DNA from: Pedobacter sp. D749
GTDB taxonomy: Bacteria > Bacteroidota > Bacteroidia > Sphingobacteriales > Sphingobacteriaceae
Direction: 5' to 3'
Assembly: GCF_019317285.1 (NCBI RefSeq)
Contig: NZ_CP079218.1
Coordinates: forward strand, 3,534,001 to 3,598,000
DNA: 64,000 nucleotides
Both the position numbers and the translations under genes were made by a program. This document shows, piece after piece, positions 1 through 7,080 of this stretch (positions are counted from its first letter, which is position 1; every line of letters begins with the position of its first letter). The notes beneath the pieces were generated by a model. The model searched no databases and was not told the DNA's origin. It worked only from the letters and a program-made list of their open reading frames with translations.

Positions 1-533
1 TTAATTTTTTCACCATTTACAGTAATGCCATAAACTCTCACACAATCTTTATGGTCTGGAAATTCCCTGCCTTTGATAGATGATGATGGGGTGTTTATAA
101 ATAAACGCTTAAAGTCATTCTTTACAATGGTGGTTTCTATTCTATTGCCTTTTGTAAATATCCCTCTGTATATCATTCCCTCTCCCAGAAATGAACCTTT
201 ATTACTAATTAGAAAAGTACATTTATAACCACTCAACCTAAAATAATAATATTCAGTATTACCACTGAATCTTATATTTCCGCTCCCCGTAACACCTACC
301 TGTAAAGAGCTTATTGTACCGGTAATTTTTTTATTCAAAAAATCTCTTGAAATAGGGATATAGGTAAGTAAATAAACACCAATAATTGCAAAAAGAACAA
401 AAAACCATCTTACTACACCACCAATTAAACTTCTGGGAATAAAAACAAAAGCAATCGCCTGATGAAGTGGAGGCTTGATTAAATTTTCGATTTTATCTAC
501 GAAATCATCAATTTTATATAAGATTTTTTTCAA
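1..533 (-). CDS. Membrane protein, second copy of the 226-residue family (3' end outside window)
   Basis: The reading frame begins at a TTG (533) that aligns exactly with the ATG of the paralogue at 4190-4870, and it runs off the left edge of the window. No ATG is available: an in-frame TAA lies six codons upstream. The first ~45 residues differ from the paralogue at about half of positions, but from the first membrane helix onward (IIGVYLLTYIP...) the two are almost identical. Architecture is a short cytosolic start, one membrane helix, then a beta-rich extracytoplasmic domain (TGTISSLQVG...). I do not recognise the family. Its place in the tail of a T6SS cargo operon and its duplication suggest an immunity-type protein, which is an inference. 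The TTG start could mean weak translation or early decay. Confidence 0.7.
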   Translation of the reverse strand, partial: MKKILYKIDDFVDKIENLIKPPLHQAIAFVFIPRSLIGGVVRWFFVLFAIIGVYLLTYIPISRDFLNKKITGTISSLQVGVTGSGNIRFSGNTEYYYFRLSGYKCTFLISNKGSFLGEGMIYRGIFTKGNRIETTIVKNDFKRLFINTPSSSIKGREFPDHKDCVRVYGITVNGEKI

Positions 534-584
534 ATTATAATATGTTAGTTAGTTTTAAATACATACTTAGTTTCTTTCTGATTT

Positions 585-922
585 TTACAAAAAGTTAGGG
601 TATTCCATTTCATCATATGTTCTTAATTCTGTTCGGAATATTTATGTTATTAGAGTTTCATATGTTTTATAAATGCGTGTAACTTCTTTAAGTACAACAA
701 AATATCTTCATTTGAATATTCTGGCCCGCTCATAAGTGTTTTAAAATCAAATTCAGAGCCCTATGCGATGACATATTCTAATTCCGGGAGGATTTTTTAT
801 CTCTTTTCAAGAGAAAAGCTATCTCTGAATCGTTCAACATCCTCTTCATTAAAAATTGATGCATCTATATCCTCAATATAATGCAATGAATAAAGCAATA
901 AGGGTATTGTTTCTGTTTTCAT
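585..922 (-). pseudogene. Decayed small cytosolic protein gene with two in-frame stops
   Basis: From an ATG at 922 one frame reads MKTETIPLLLYSLHYIED and continues for 91 codons to 650, broken by TAA at codon 42 and TAG at codon 54. The interrupted parts read as one acidic, plausible protein (…SLEKR*KILPELEYVIA*GSEFDF…). A frameshift near 650 would extend it into RTELRTYDEMEYPNFL, ending at 585. The family is not recognised. A small acidic soluble product in this position would suit a cytosolic immunity protein, but that is inference. In 923-1049 just upstream there are only short fragments that could be the tail of a lost gene. Confidence 0.5.
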
Positions 923-1049
923 ATTTTTACCAACCTATTTTTTACATATAGTCATATCAACACCTTGTTCTGAAAGCTGTTTACTATGATTCCTTTTCTC
1001 CTTTTACTATAGAAGCCTACCTCCAAAGCTGTTTAAAAAATTTATGTAT

Positions 1050-1616
1050 TTAGGGAAACCATAGCCAAACAACAAAAACAAGTATTATCAAAAACAAAAC
1101 CCTAAATACTCCTTTGCTGTGAACAGTGTAAAAAAAGCTGTAGAGGAGCGTGGATAAAATGGAAATATAGAATAGAAAATTTATTAAATTAAGACTATAA
1201 AAATTAAATAGCAAAACATCAACTATTGATTTAGAGGTATTGATATTAAAAACAGGATAATAATAATACCCCGTATGTTGTCCATCATTCCATAAAGGTG
1301 GAGCTGAATATAAACGATTATTGGAAGTATAAAAATTTATCTTTTGCCCATTATTTAATACCAGCACTTTCTTGTCAAAAAACCTTTTTTTATATCTCTG
1401 ATAGTAAATATTACTATCATTACGAAGACTCAGAGTTAAATATGTTTTTGATCCGTCCTTTGATAAATCCATCTTTTGTATGGTACCACTGACATTATGC
1501 AGGTTACTGAACATGTAAACAGAACTAAAAATAATTCGAATTAACAATAAAGAAAAAACCAATAAACTTATTAATAATGGCTTGTTACTAAACCACATTT
1601 TTTTGATCGCATTCAT
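1050..1616 (-). CDS. Hypothetical membrane protein, candidate immunity-type
   Basis: A 188-residue protein with an N-terminal membrane helix (about 12-35), a beta-rich extracytoplasmic domain (about 40-125) and two further hydrophobic segments near 130-160 and 168-187. The domain begins VSGTIQKMDL, similar in position and pattern to TGTISSLQVG of the 226-residue proteins at 4190-4870 and 1-533, so a remote relationship is possible. No catalytic motif is visible. It lies in the AT-rich tail of the T6SS cargo island, between a pseudogene and a tandem array of membrane-anchored proteins. The ATG at 1616 is the only reasonable start. Function unknown; immunity is a guess from context. Confidence 0.6.
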   Translation of the reverse strand: MNAIKKMWFSNKPLLISLLVFSLLLIRIIFSSVYMFSNLHNVSGTIQKMDLSKDGSKTYLTLSLRNDSNIYYQRYKKRFFDKKVLVLNNGQKINFYTSNNRLYSAPPLWNDGQHTGYYYYPVFNINTSKSIVDVLLFNFYSLNLINFLFYISILSTLLYSFFYTVHSKGVFRVLFLIILVFVVWLWFP

Positions 1617-1689
1617 ATATCGTATTTAAATTTTTATCGCAAATACGCCTAATTTTTCTTTTGCCATTGCCTCTGGATTAATGGAATTC

Positions 1690-1762
1690 GCAAGTATAAG
1701 TATACAGGCAATGAGAACGACATGAAAACGCCAACTATCTATCCTAAAATTTGTTCGCTTAT
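1690..1762 (-). pseudogene. N-terminal relic of a fourth tandem-array unit
   Basis: Directly downstream of the intact unit at 1779-2393 the minus strand reads SEQILG*IVGVFMSFSLPVYLYL. This matches the start of the intact units (SKQALGWIVGVFVLFPLFVF) position for position. The initiating ATG is now ATA and the Trp codon has become TAG. The rest of the unit is gone. It marks the downstream, degenerating end of the array. Confidence 0.65.
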
Positions 1763-1778
1763 ATTTATAGTATAGTAA

Positions 1779-2393
1779 CTATTTACCACCTTCGAAACGT
1801 TGCTTAAATTCTTCTTTAGGCATAATGTAAGTTAAATAAGTAAGAACATTGTGCTTGTACTGTTCAGCTGTGGGCTCAAGATATTTGTACCCATTTATAG
1901 AGCCTGCATTATCTGAGGAATATCTTACAGGCTCATTGACCCCTTTAAAATTAAAAACAGGTATTGGCTTTTCTTTTGTACCATATGATGGATTATTCAG
2001 GTCATCCTTATTTACCCATGCATTTATCTGAGTTCCGTACATAACAGATGCTAATGGAGAATATAACTGATCATTAACATCATAAACACTTACTATAAAA
2101 TACTTTTTAAGAAGGGAATCCCTAAATCTAACAGAAATAATATTACCACTTACACCTTTAAAACCAATAGCGCTAGCTCCTTGTCGATAGTGATCAAATC
2201 CTACATAATCTTTTGACAGATAATATGGATCGTCTTTAGGTATTGATAATTTGACTGTAGCTATTGCATCAAAAAAATTCTTATAATACTTTTCGCCATC
2301 ATTTTTACGTACCGTGATTTTATTGTACAGAAATACAAATAAGGGGAATAAGACAAATACACCGACTATCCACCCTAAAGCTTGCTTACTCAT
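1779..2393 (-). CDS. Membrane-anchored protein, tandem-array unit 3
   Basis: A 204-residue protein starting MSKQALGWIVG, with one N-terminal membrane helix (about 5-24) and a large extracytoplasmic part. The longest ORF starts at 2423, but its first ten codons are the out-of-frame end of the preceding unit. The ATG at 2393 overlaps that unit's stop in ATGAGTAA, typical of translational coupling. Compared with unit 2 (2386-3003), the first ~30 residues and the last ~75 (KEKPIPVFNFKGV... to the end) are nearly identical, while the middle (about 35-120) is strongly diverged. Family not recognised. The mosaic pattern, tandem copy number and T6SS context suggest an immunity or accessory protein exposed outside the inner membrane. 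Confidence 0.7.
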   Translation of the reverse strand: MSKQALGWIVGVFVLFPLFVFLYNKITVRKNDGEKYYKNFFDAIATVKLSIPKDDPYYLSKDYVGFDHYRQGASAIGFKGVSGNIISVRFRDSLLKKYFIVSVYDVNDQLYSPLASVMYGTQINAWVNKDDLNNPSYGTKEKPIPVFNFKGVNEPVRYSSDNAGSINGYKYLEPTAEQYKHNVLTYLTYIMPKEEFKQRFEGGK

Positions 2394-3003
2394 TTGCTTT
2401 TTCAAAGCGCTTTTTAAACTCATCTTTTGGCATAATGTAGGTTAAATAAGTTAGAACATTGTGCTTGTACTGTTCAGTTGTGGGCTCAAGATATTTGTAC
2501 CCATTTATAGAGCCTGCATTATTTGAGTAATATCTTATAGGTTCATCTACCCCTTTAAAATTAAAAACAGGAATTGGTTTTTCTTTTGTACCATATAATG
2601 TATTATTGAGATCATCCTGGTTGAGGTATGCAAAAAGTTTCTTTTTTCTTAAATTTGTTCTCATGTTAGCGTATTTTTGATAATCGACATCTAACAAGTA
2701 AATAATAAAGAATTTTTTAAAGCCGACATCATAAAAAGTAACAGTCTGTATATCTCCCATTAAGCCTTTGAAACCAATGGGACTTGCTCCTTTTCTATAA
2801 CTATCATAATTAGCTTCTACATTAGGCAAATTATCATTCTCATTACTTGGTACACTAAGTACAAATGGTTTAATCTTTGAAAAATAATCATTAAAATACT
2901 TTTTCCCATCATTTTTACGCACCGTGATTTTATTATATAGAAATACAAATAAGGGGAATAATACGAAAACGCCAACTATCCACACTAAAGCTTGCTTACT
3001 CAT
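2386..3003 (-). CDS. Membrane-anchored protein, tandem-array unit 2
   Basis: A 205-residue paralogue of the next gene: one N-terminal membrane helix (MSKQALVWIVGVFVLFPLF), then an extracytoplasmic domain. The ATG at 3003 is chosen over 3033 because the stretch between is the tail of a broken upstream unit read out of frame; the same ATGAGTAA overlap links the units. The ends are nearly identical to unit 3 and the middle third differs, with an extra basic insert (TNLRKKKLF). This looks like recombination or diversifying selection confined to the central domain. No enzymatic motif is visible. The likely role, by context only, is protection from or assistance to a T6SS cargo. Confidence 0.7.
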   Translation of the reverse strand: MSKQALVWIVGVFVLFPLFVFLYNKITVRKNDGKKYFNDYFSKIKPFVLSVPSNENDNLPNVEANYDSYRKGASPIGFKGLMGDIQTVTFYDVGFKKFFIIYLLDVDYQKYANMRTNLRKKKLFAYLNQDDLNNTLYGTKEKPIPVFNFKGVDEPIRYYSNNAGSINGYKYLEPTTEQYKHNVLTYLTYIMPKDEFKKRFEKANE

Positions 3004-3178
3004 TTGCTTTTTCAAAGCGCTTTTTAAACTCATCTTTTGGCATAATGTAGGTTAAGTACTGTTCAACATTATATTTGAATTGATTTTCAGTAATATCAAC
3101 ATTCCATCATCTGTTCACTAGCTGTTAAATATTTAACTTTATCTGGCGCACACCAACCATTCCCTGTTTCTTCATTTA
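2996..3178 (-). pseudogene. C-terminal relic of tandem-array unit 1
   Basis: The minus strand reads VDITENQFKYNVEQYLTYIM followed by PKDEFKKRFEKANE and a stop at 2996, matching the C-terminus of units 2 and 3. Just upstream, in another frame, it reads NEETGNGWCAPDKVKYLTAS, where intact units have GYKYLEPTTEQ, so a frameshift has broken the gene. Residual coding-like text (KSKTEGNGAHEKVKHKTTP) persists in 3179-3300 without an open frame. It is the upstream broken end of the array; the stop-start overlap with the next unit is preserved. Confidence 0.65.
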
Positions 3179-3301
3179 AATATGTTCATCCATAGGTGTA
3201 GTTTTATGTTTAACCTTCTCATGCGCTCCGTTACCTTCTGTCTTGCTTTTAGCAGACTTCCAAATCAATTATCTAATACCACCATGATTTTCGATACAAA
3301 A

Positions 3302-4171
3302 TTAAAATTCGCGGACACCTATTAGAGTAATATGAACATGCTCTAATACATCTAATTTAATATTTATGGTTTCTTGTTGTATTGCTTCTGCTTTAGTGAT
3401 TCTATTATCTGAGTCTAATTTATAACTTGTATTCTGTTTATAATAGTAAGAAGTTAAATCCTCGTCAAATCCTAAACGATCATATTGTTTATTTATATCA
3501 TCAATTAACTCAACCATAAAATAAGTGGTTACAAAAAAATCAGAATCGCTACTCCCTTCGATTGCTTCATAAAATACCTCCACAGGTATCGTTATATCTT
3601 TATTAAATGCCGATTTAATCTCCTCCTCTCTTAGAAAAATATCTTTTTCCAATTCATTATTATAAATAGGAGGAAATAATGCTCTATAAAAAGAAGAATC
3701 AATTATCTGTTGCTCTAAACTAAAGTTTTCGCCATACAACGAATCGCCATCTTTAATCATGTCATCTAAGTCTGGGTTATTTAACGCTTTATTGCTTAAT
3801 ATTTCTCTTAGAATTAACCACTTCTCTTGTATTTCTTCTTTGTTTTCAATAATCTTGATACTCCCATTATTATCTAACCTCAAGTATAGATGGCTTGCAA
3901 CCTTATGGAAATCATATATATATAACTGTATGATTACAGGCAATGAATAAAAATCATCATCGGCAATTTTTATAACACCATAAATAACTTCATAACTTGT
4001 CTCATTTGGTGTTAATAAGTATTCCGCTCTTAACCGGACAGTAAAACTAGACTGAATTGGATGTTCAGAAATCAGTTTGTCAGCAATATTATCAACGAAC
4101 TTTAAATCATGAACAGCTTTATATTCATATATTTTTTTTGATAAATAATTTTTATAGTAGTTTGTAGGCAT
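3302..4171 (-). CDS. Unrecognised T6SS-island protein, paralogue of the post-VgrG gene
   Basis: A 289-residue soluble, acidic protein without signal peptide or membrane helix. Residues 94-125 (HLYLRLDNNGSIKIIENKEE followed by a KW) match HLILKVDNKGKIIDVLNRDE...KW of the 302-residue protein at 6166-7074 in sequence and position. Both have a beta-rich N-terminal half and a helical or charged C-terminal half, so they are paralogues. No named family is recognised. One copy lies between vgrG and the PAAR-like gene, the place where chaperones or adaptors are often encoded, so an adaptor role is a reasonable inference; this copy would then serve a lost or unseen cargo. It starts 18 bases after the 226-residue protein gene ends. 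Confidence 0.7.
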   Translation of the reverse strand: MPTNYYKNYLSKKIYEYKAVHDLKFVDNIADKLISEHPIQSSFTVRLRAEYLLTPNETSYEVIYGVIKIADDDFYSLPVIIQLYIYDFHKVASHLYLRLDNNGSIKIIENKEEIQEKWLILREILSNKALNNPDLDDMIKDGDSLYGENFSLEQQIIDSSFYRALFPPIYNNELEKDIFLREEEIKSAFNKDITIPVEVFYEAIEGSSDSDFFVTTYFMVELIDDINKQYDRLGFDEDLTSYYYKQNTSYKLDSDNRITKAEAIQQETINIKLDVLEHVHITLIGVREF

Positions 4172-4189
4172 TATATTATTTACTTTTAT

Positions 4190-4870
4190 TTATATTTTTT
4201 CCGCTTTTTTATCAAAATATCTGGATCTTATTATTATTAACCCTCCTACGCTGAGTCCAATAAAATATATCCACAAAGGAATTAACCAACCAAAATTATT
4301 AAAATAACTGACACACAAAAGCGAATTATATTTTGAATTAATTTTTTCACCATTTACAGTAATGCCATAAACTCTCACACAATCTTTATGGTCTGGGAAT
4401 TCCCTGCCTTTTATAGATGATGATGGGGCATTTATAAATAGACGTTTAATATCATTCTCTACAATGGTTGTTTCTATTCTGTTGCCTTTTGTAAATATCC
4501 CGCTGTATATCATTCCCTCTCCCAAAAATGAACCTTTATTACTAATTAGAAAAGTACATTTATAACCATCCAACCTAAAATAATAATATTCAGCATTACC
4601 ACTAAATCTTATATTTCCGCTCCCGGTAACACCTACCTGTAAAGAGCTTATTGTACCGGTAATTTTTTTATTCAAAAAATCTCTTGAAATAGGGATATAG
4701 GTAAGTAAATAAACACCAATAATTGCAAAAAGTAAAATAAACCATCTTATTGCAAAGTCGAATCCACTTTTAGGAACAAAAATGAAAATAAGCAGCCTAT
4801 GCATTGGTGGTTTTACTTTATGTTCTATTTTATCTATAAAATCATCAAATTTAAGTAATAGCTTATTCAT
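4190..4870 (-). CDS. Two-helix membrane protein, candidate immunity to the PAAR-like cargo
   Basis: A 226-residue protein with a cytosolic N-terminus (MNKLLLKFDDFIDKIEHKV), a membrane helix near 40-60, a beta-rich extracytoplasmic domain (about 70-190, one Cys in GYKCTFL and one in HKDCVRV) and a second helix near 193-215. It starts five bases after the PAAR-like gene stops, so it is probably co-translated with it. A near-identical copy, differing mainly in the first 45 residues, lies at 1-533. T6SS immunity genes usually follow their effector, and membrane proteins with periplasmic domains are common among immunities to membrane- or periplasm-acting toxins; that assignment is inferred. The family is not recognised. 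Confidence 0.65.
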   Translation of the reverse strand: MNKLLLKFDDFIDKIEHKVKPPMHRLLIFIFVPKSGFDFAIRWFILLFAIIGVYLLTYIPISRDFLNKKITGTISSLQVGVTGSGNIRFSGNAEYYYFRLDGYKCTFLISNKGSFLGEGMIYSGIFTKGNRIETTIVENDIKRLFINAPSSSIKGREFPDHKDCVRVYGITVNGEKINSKYNSLLCVSYFNNFGWLIPLWIYFIGLSVGGLIIIRSRYFDKKAEKI

Positions 4871-4875
4871 ATATT

Positions 4876-6162
4876 TTATTTATTAACAGCAACTGCATTA
4901 ATACCTAAAGCTTTAACATTTTCATCATTAAAACCTTTTTCCCAACCATCTATCCATTGATTGGCATTATGTGCATTTACATTACTTAAAATTCCTAAAG
5001 CTGTCATACCAGCCCAATTCAGACCAAAATTACCAATAGTAGATGCAACTTTACCAACCTTTTTAGGAAAAGTTGACTTATTAAGTTCTCCATTTCTAGC
5101 TACCGAAGCGGCATTCGCTCTTTCAGCCTCTAAAGCTGCTCTTTTATTTTCGGCACTAATGCGTACTTCTTCTTTTCTGAGTGCTGCATCTCTGACTGCT
5201 GATTGTCTTGCCTGGCGAGTTATATCGCCTTTAACATCACGACCTCTTATTCCTTCTTCTCTGGCCTGTGCTTCATATAGTTTCCGATAGTCCTTTACTG
5301 CCTGAGTTTTATCTTGATTGATTTGTGTGTTTTTTACCCTCACATCTTCATCAATTGCCTGACCTCTTTCTCCAAAAACTGGATTATTCCTAGCTACTGA
5401 AGCGGCCTGGTCAGCACTTTGTTGTTGCTCGGCATTAATAGTTGAATTTACCCTGTACAAGTCATTATAAGATTTGGCAGCGCCTGCATCATCATCCAAT
5501 GGATATCCGGTTATATCTTTTGTTTTACTTGCAAGGTCGTCAGGACTTTTTTCGCCAGTTAATGATTCTGAAATTGGTTGTACAACATATTCATTTGTCG
5601 CATAATTTACCAAAACAGTTATCGCCGTAAAACTTAGCCCCATCTTCAAACTATAAGTTGCAAATACTTTCTGTAGTCCTACAGCTCCCGATCTCAATAA
5701 AAATGCATCAAGAGAAGTTTGTAGCAATACTACTCCGGAATGGGCCAATGCAGCAGAGTAACTATACGTTGGGGTTATTTTCCCTCCCATTATTGGGCAA
5801 GAAATAAATGATGTATTTGTTATTGCATTTTTTCCATCGATTAATACTTTGGGATGAAAATTTTGCCATTTACTAAACCATGTAAATACCGTACAAATAC
5901 CATATCCAATAATTATTCCTAATAAAACAACACCTAAAAATCCTCCAGTAAATGTCGCCACTGCAGCAATGGTTGCAGCTAATAATGCCGCGATCAATAT
6001 TCCATATTTACATGAAAATGGAAAAAATCTAGAATCAGTATTTAAAAATAAAGAGCCTTTATTTTTAACAGTTTTATTACTTACCGAAACTAAAGTTGAA
6101 GGAACTACTCCATTAGAACAATAAGCATAAACTTTTTCATTCAAATAATACTCCTTTGCCAT
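4876..6162 (-). CDS. PAAR-like DUF4280 spike protein with internal hydrophobic hairpin
   Basis: A 428-residue protein. Residues 8-51 (VYAYCSNGVVPSTL... to FPFSCKYG) and 102-128 (FHPKVLIDGKNAITNTSF, then CPIMGG) match the two halves of DUF4280/PAAR-like spike tips, including conserved Cys15, Cys51 and Cys122. The halves are separated by about 45 very hydrophobic residues (55-95), enough for two membrane helices. More hydrophobic segments lie at 138-190. Residues 220-350 are charged and coiled-coil-like with the motif AASVARN twice (253, 351). The tail (365-428) is glycine-rich and hydrophobic. No known toxin domain is visible. The protein probably caps VgrG; it may carry a membrane-acting or unknown effector. 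It starts three bases after the preceding gene. Confidence 0.75.
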   Translation of the reverse strand: MAKEYYLNEKVYAYCSNGVVPSTLVSVSNKTVKNKGSLFLNTDSRFFPFSCKYGILIAALLAATIAAVATFTGGFLGVVLLGIIIGYGICTVFTWFSKWQNFHPKVLIDGKNAITNTSFISCPIMGGKITPTYSYSAALAHSGVVLLQTSLDAFLLRSGAVGLQKVFATYSLKMGLSFTAITVLVNYATNEYVVQPISESLTGEKSPDDLASKTKDITGYPLDDDAGAAKSYNDLYRVNSTINAEQQQSADQAASVARNNPVFGERGQAIDEDVRVKNTQINQDKTQAVKDYRKLYEAQAREEGIRGRDVKGDITRQARQSAVRDAALRKEEVRISAENKRAALEAERANAASVARNGELNKSTFPKKVGKVASTIGNFGLNWAGMTALGILSNVNAHNANQWIDGWEKGFNDENVKALGINAVAVNK

Positions 6163-6165
6163 TTT

Positions 6166-7074
6166 CTAATTAATTTTTGTAATAGTACAACTTTGATTTA
6201 TTTCTACATTATCATTAACCTTCTCAAAAACACGACTCTGTGCTTCACAAAGAATCTGACTAGATTCGTCTATTAAATATTCGGAAGAATAATCATTAAT
6301 ATAAGTCGTTAAATTTTTTTGACCAGAACCCCAACTTAAAATAACATCTCTTATTTTCCCCTTATTAAGTCTTGAATTATCAACACTTCTTGTTAAAATA
6401 TACTTTATTAAGCTTGGGTCTTTTTCATAAGGACTCCAAAAACTACTTTGGATTAGCGGTATTTGAAGAGCTTTGTCTTTTTCAATTAGAACATTTGAAT
6501 ATTGTTCAATTCTTGTTATAGAATCTTCATTTGAGGAAGTTTGTTTTGTTGTATTTTGAAAAAAAAATGTCGAGTACAACTGATCTTTATTTAGAGATTC
6601 TTCTATCGGGAAGTTGGAAGAGAACTCTTTATCTCCCTCTTCGAAAAATTGAGTTCTATAACTATCTGCAATGGGTAAAATCTCTGGGTCATTTAATATT
6701 TTACGCTTTAAATCGAGCCACTTAGCTTTTAATTCATCGCGATTTAATACATCTATTATTTTACCTTTATTATCTACCTTCAGGATTAGATGGTCTTTTA
6801 TACCAGCTAGCTTCTCTAAAATTTTAACATTTTCTCCTAAATAATCCATCCCTTTAAATAGTCTCTTATAAGTAAATTCCCATTCAAAAATATAGGTCAA
6901 TTCTTCTTTTGCTATGACCTTAACTTCGAATAAAAATTCATTCTCACATTCATTAATGCTCATTGCATTTACTTTCATATTATTAAAAGTTTCTGCCTTA
7001 AAAGGATAGCTCTTATTTGCATCCACTAAATATTCAATTTCATTTCCAGTTGAACCTAATAGCCATTTAAACAT
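6166..7074 (-). CDS. Unrecognised protein between VgrG and PAAR-like gene, candidate adaptor/chaperone
   Basis: A 302-residue soluble protein with no signal peptide. It shares the block HLILKVDNKGKIIDVLNRDE...KW (95-120) with the protein at 3302-4171, which shows a small family local to this island. The gene starts six bases after vgrG ends and stops three bases before the PAAR-like gene, so the three are co-transcribed and probably translationally coupled. Proteins encoded between VgrG and PAAR cargo are often loading factors (DUF4123, DUF2169 or Eag/DUF1795 in Proteobacteria); this sequence resembles none of them that I can see. An analogous role for the hydrophobic PAAR protein is an inference. 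Confidence 0.65.
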   Translation of the reverse strand: MFKWLLGSTGNEIEYLVDANKSYPFKAETFNNMKVNAMSINECENEFLFEVKVIAKEELTYIFEWEFTYKRLFKGMDYLGENVKILEKLAGIKDHLILKVDNKGKIIDVLNRDELKAKWLDLKRKILNDPEILPIADSYRTQFFEEGDKEFSSNFPIEESLNKDQLYSTFFFQNTTKQTSSNEDSITRIEQYSNVLIEKDKALQIPLIQSSFWSPYEKDPSLIKYILTRSVDNSRLNKGKIRDVILSWGSGQKNLTTYINDYSSEYLIDESSQILCEAQSRVFEKVNDNVEINQSCTITKIN

Positions 7075-7080
7075 AATTTT

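Noticed and set aside
4961..5290. Plus-strand frame of 109 codons
   Set aside because: It is antisense to the Ala/Arg/Glu-rich part of the PAAR-like protein; such biased sequence often leaves the opposite strand open.
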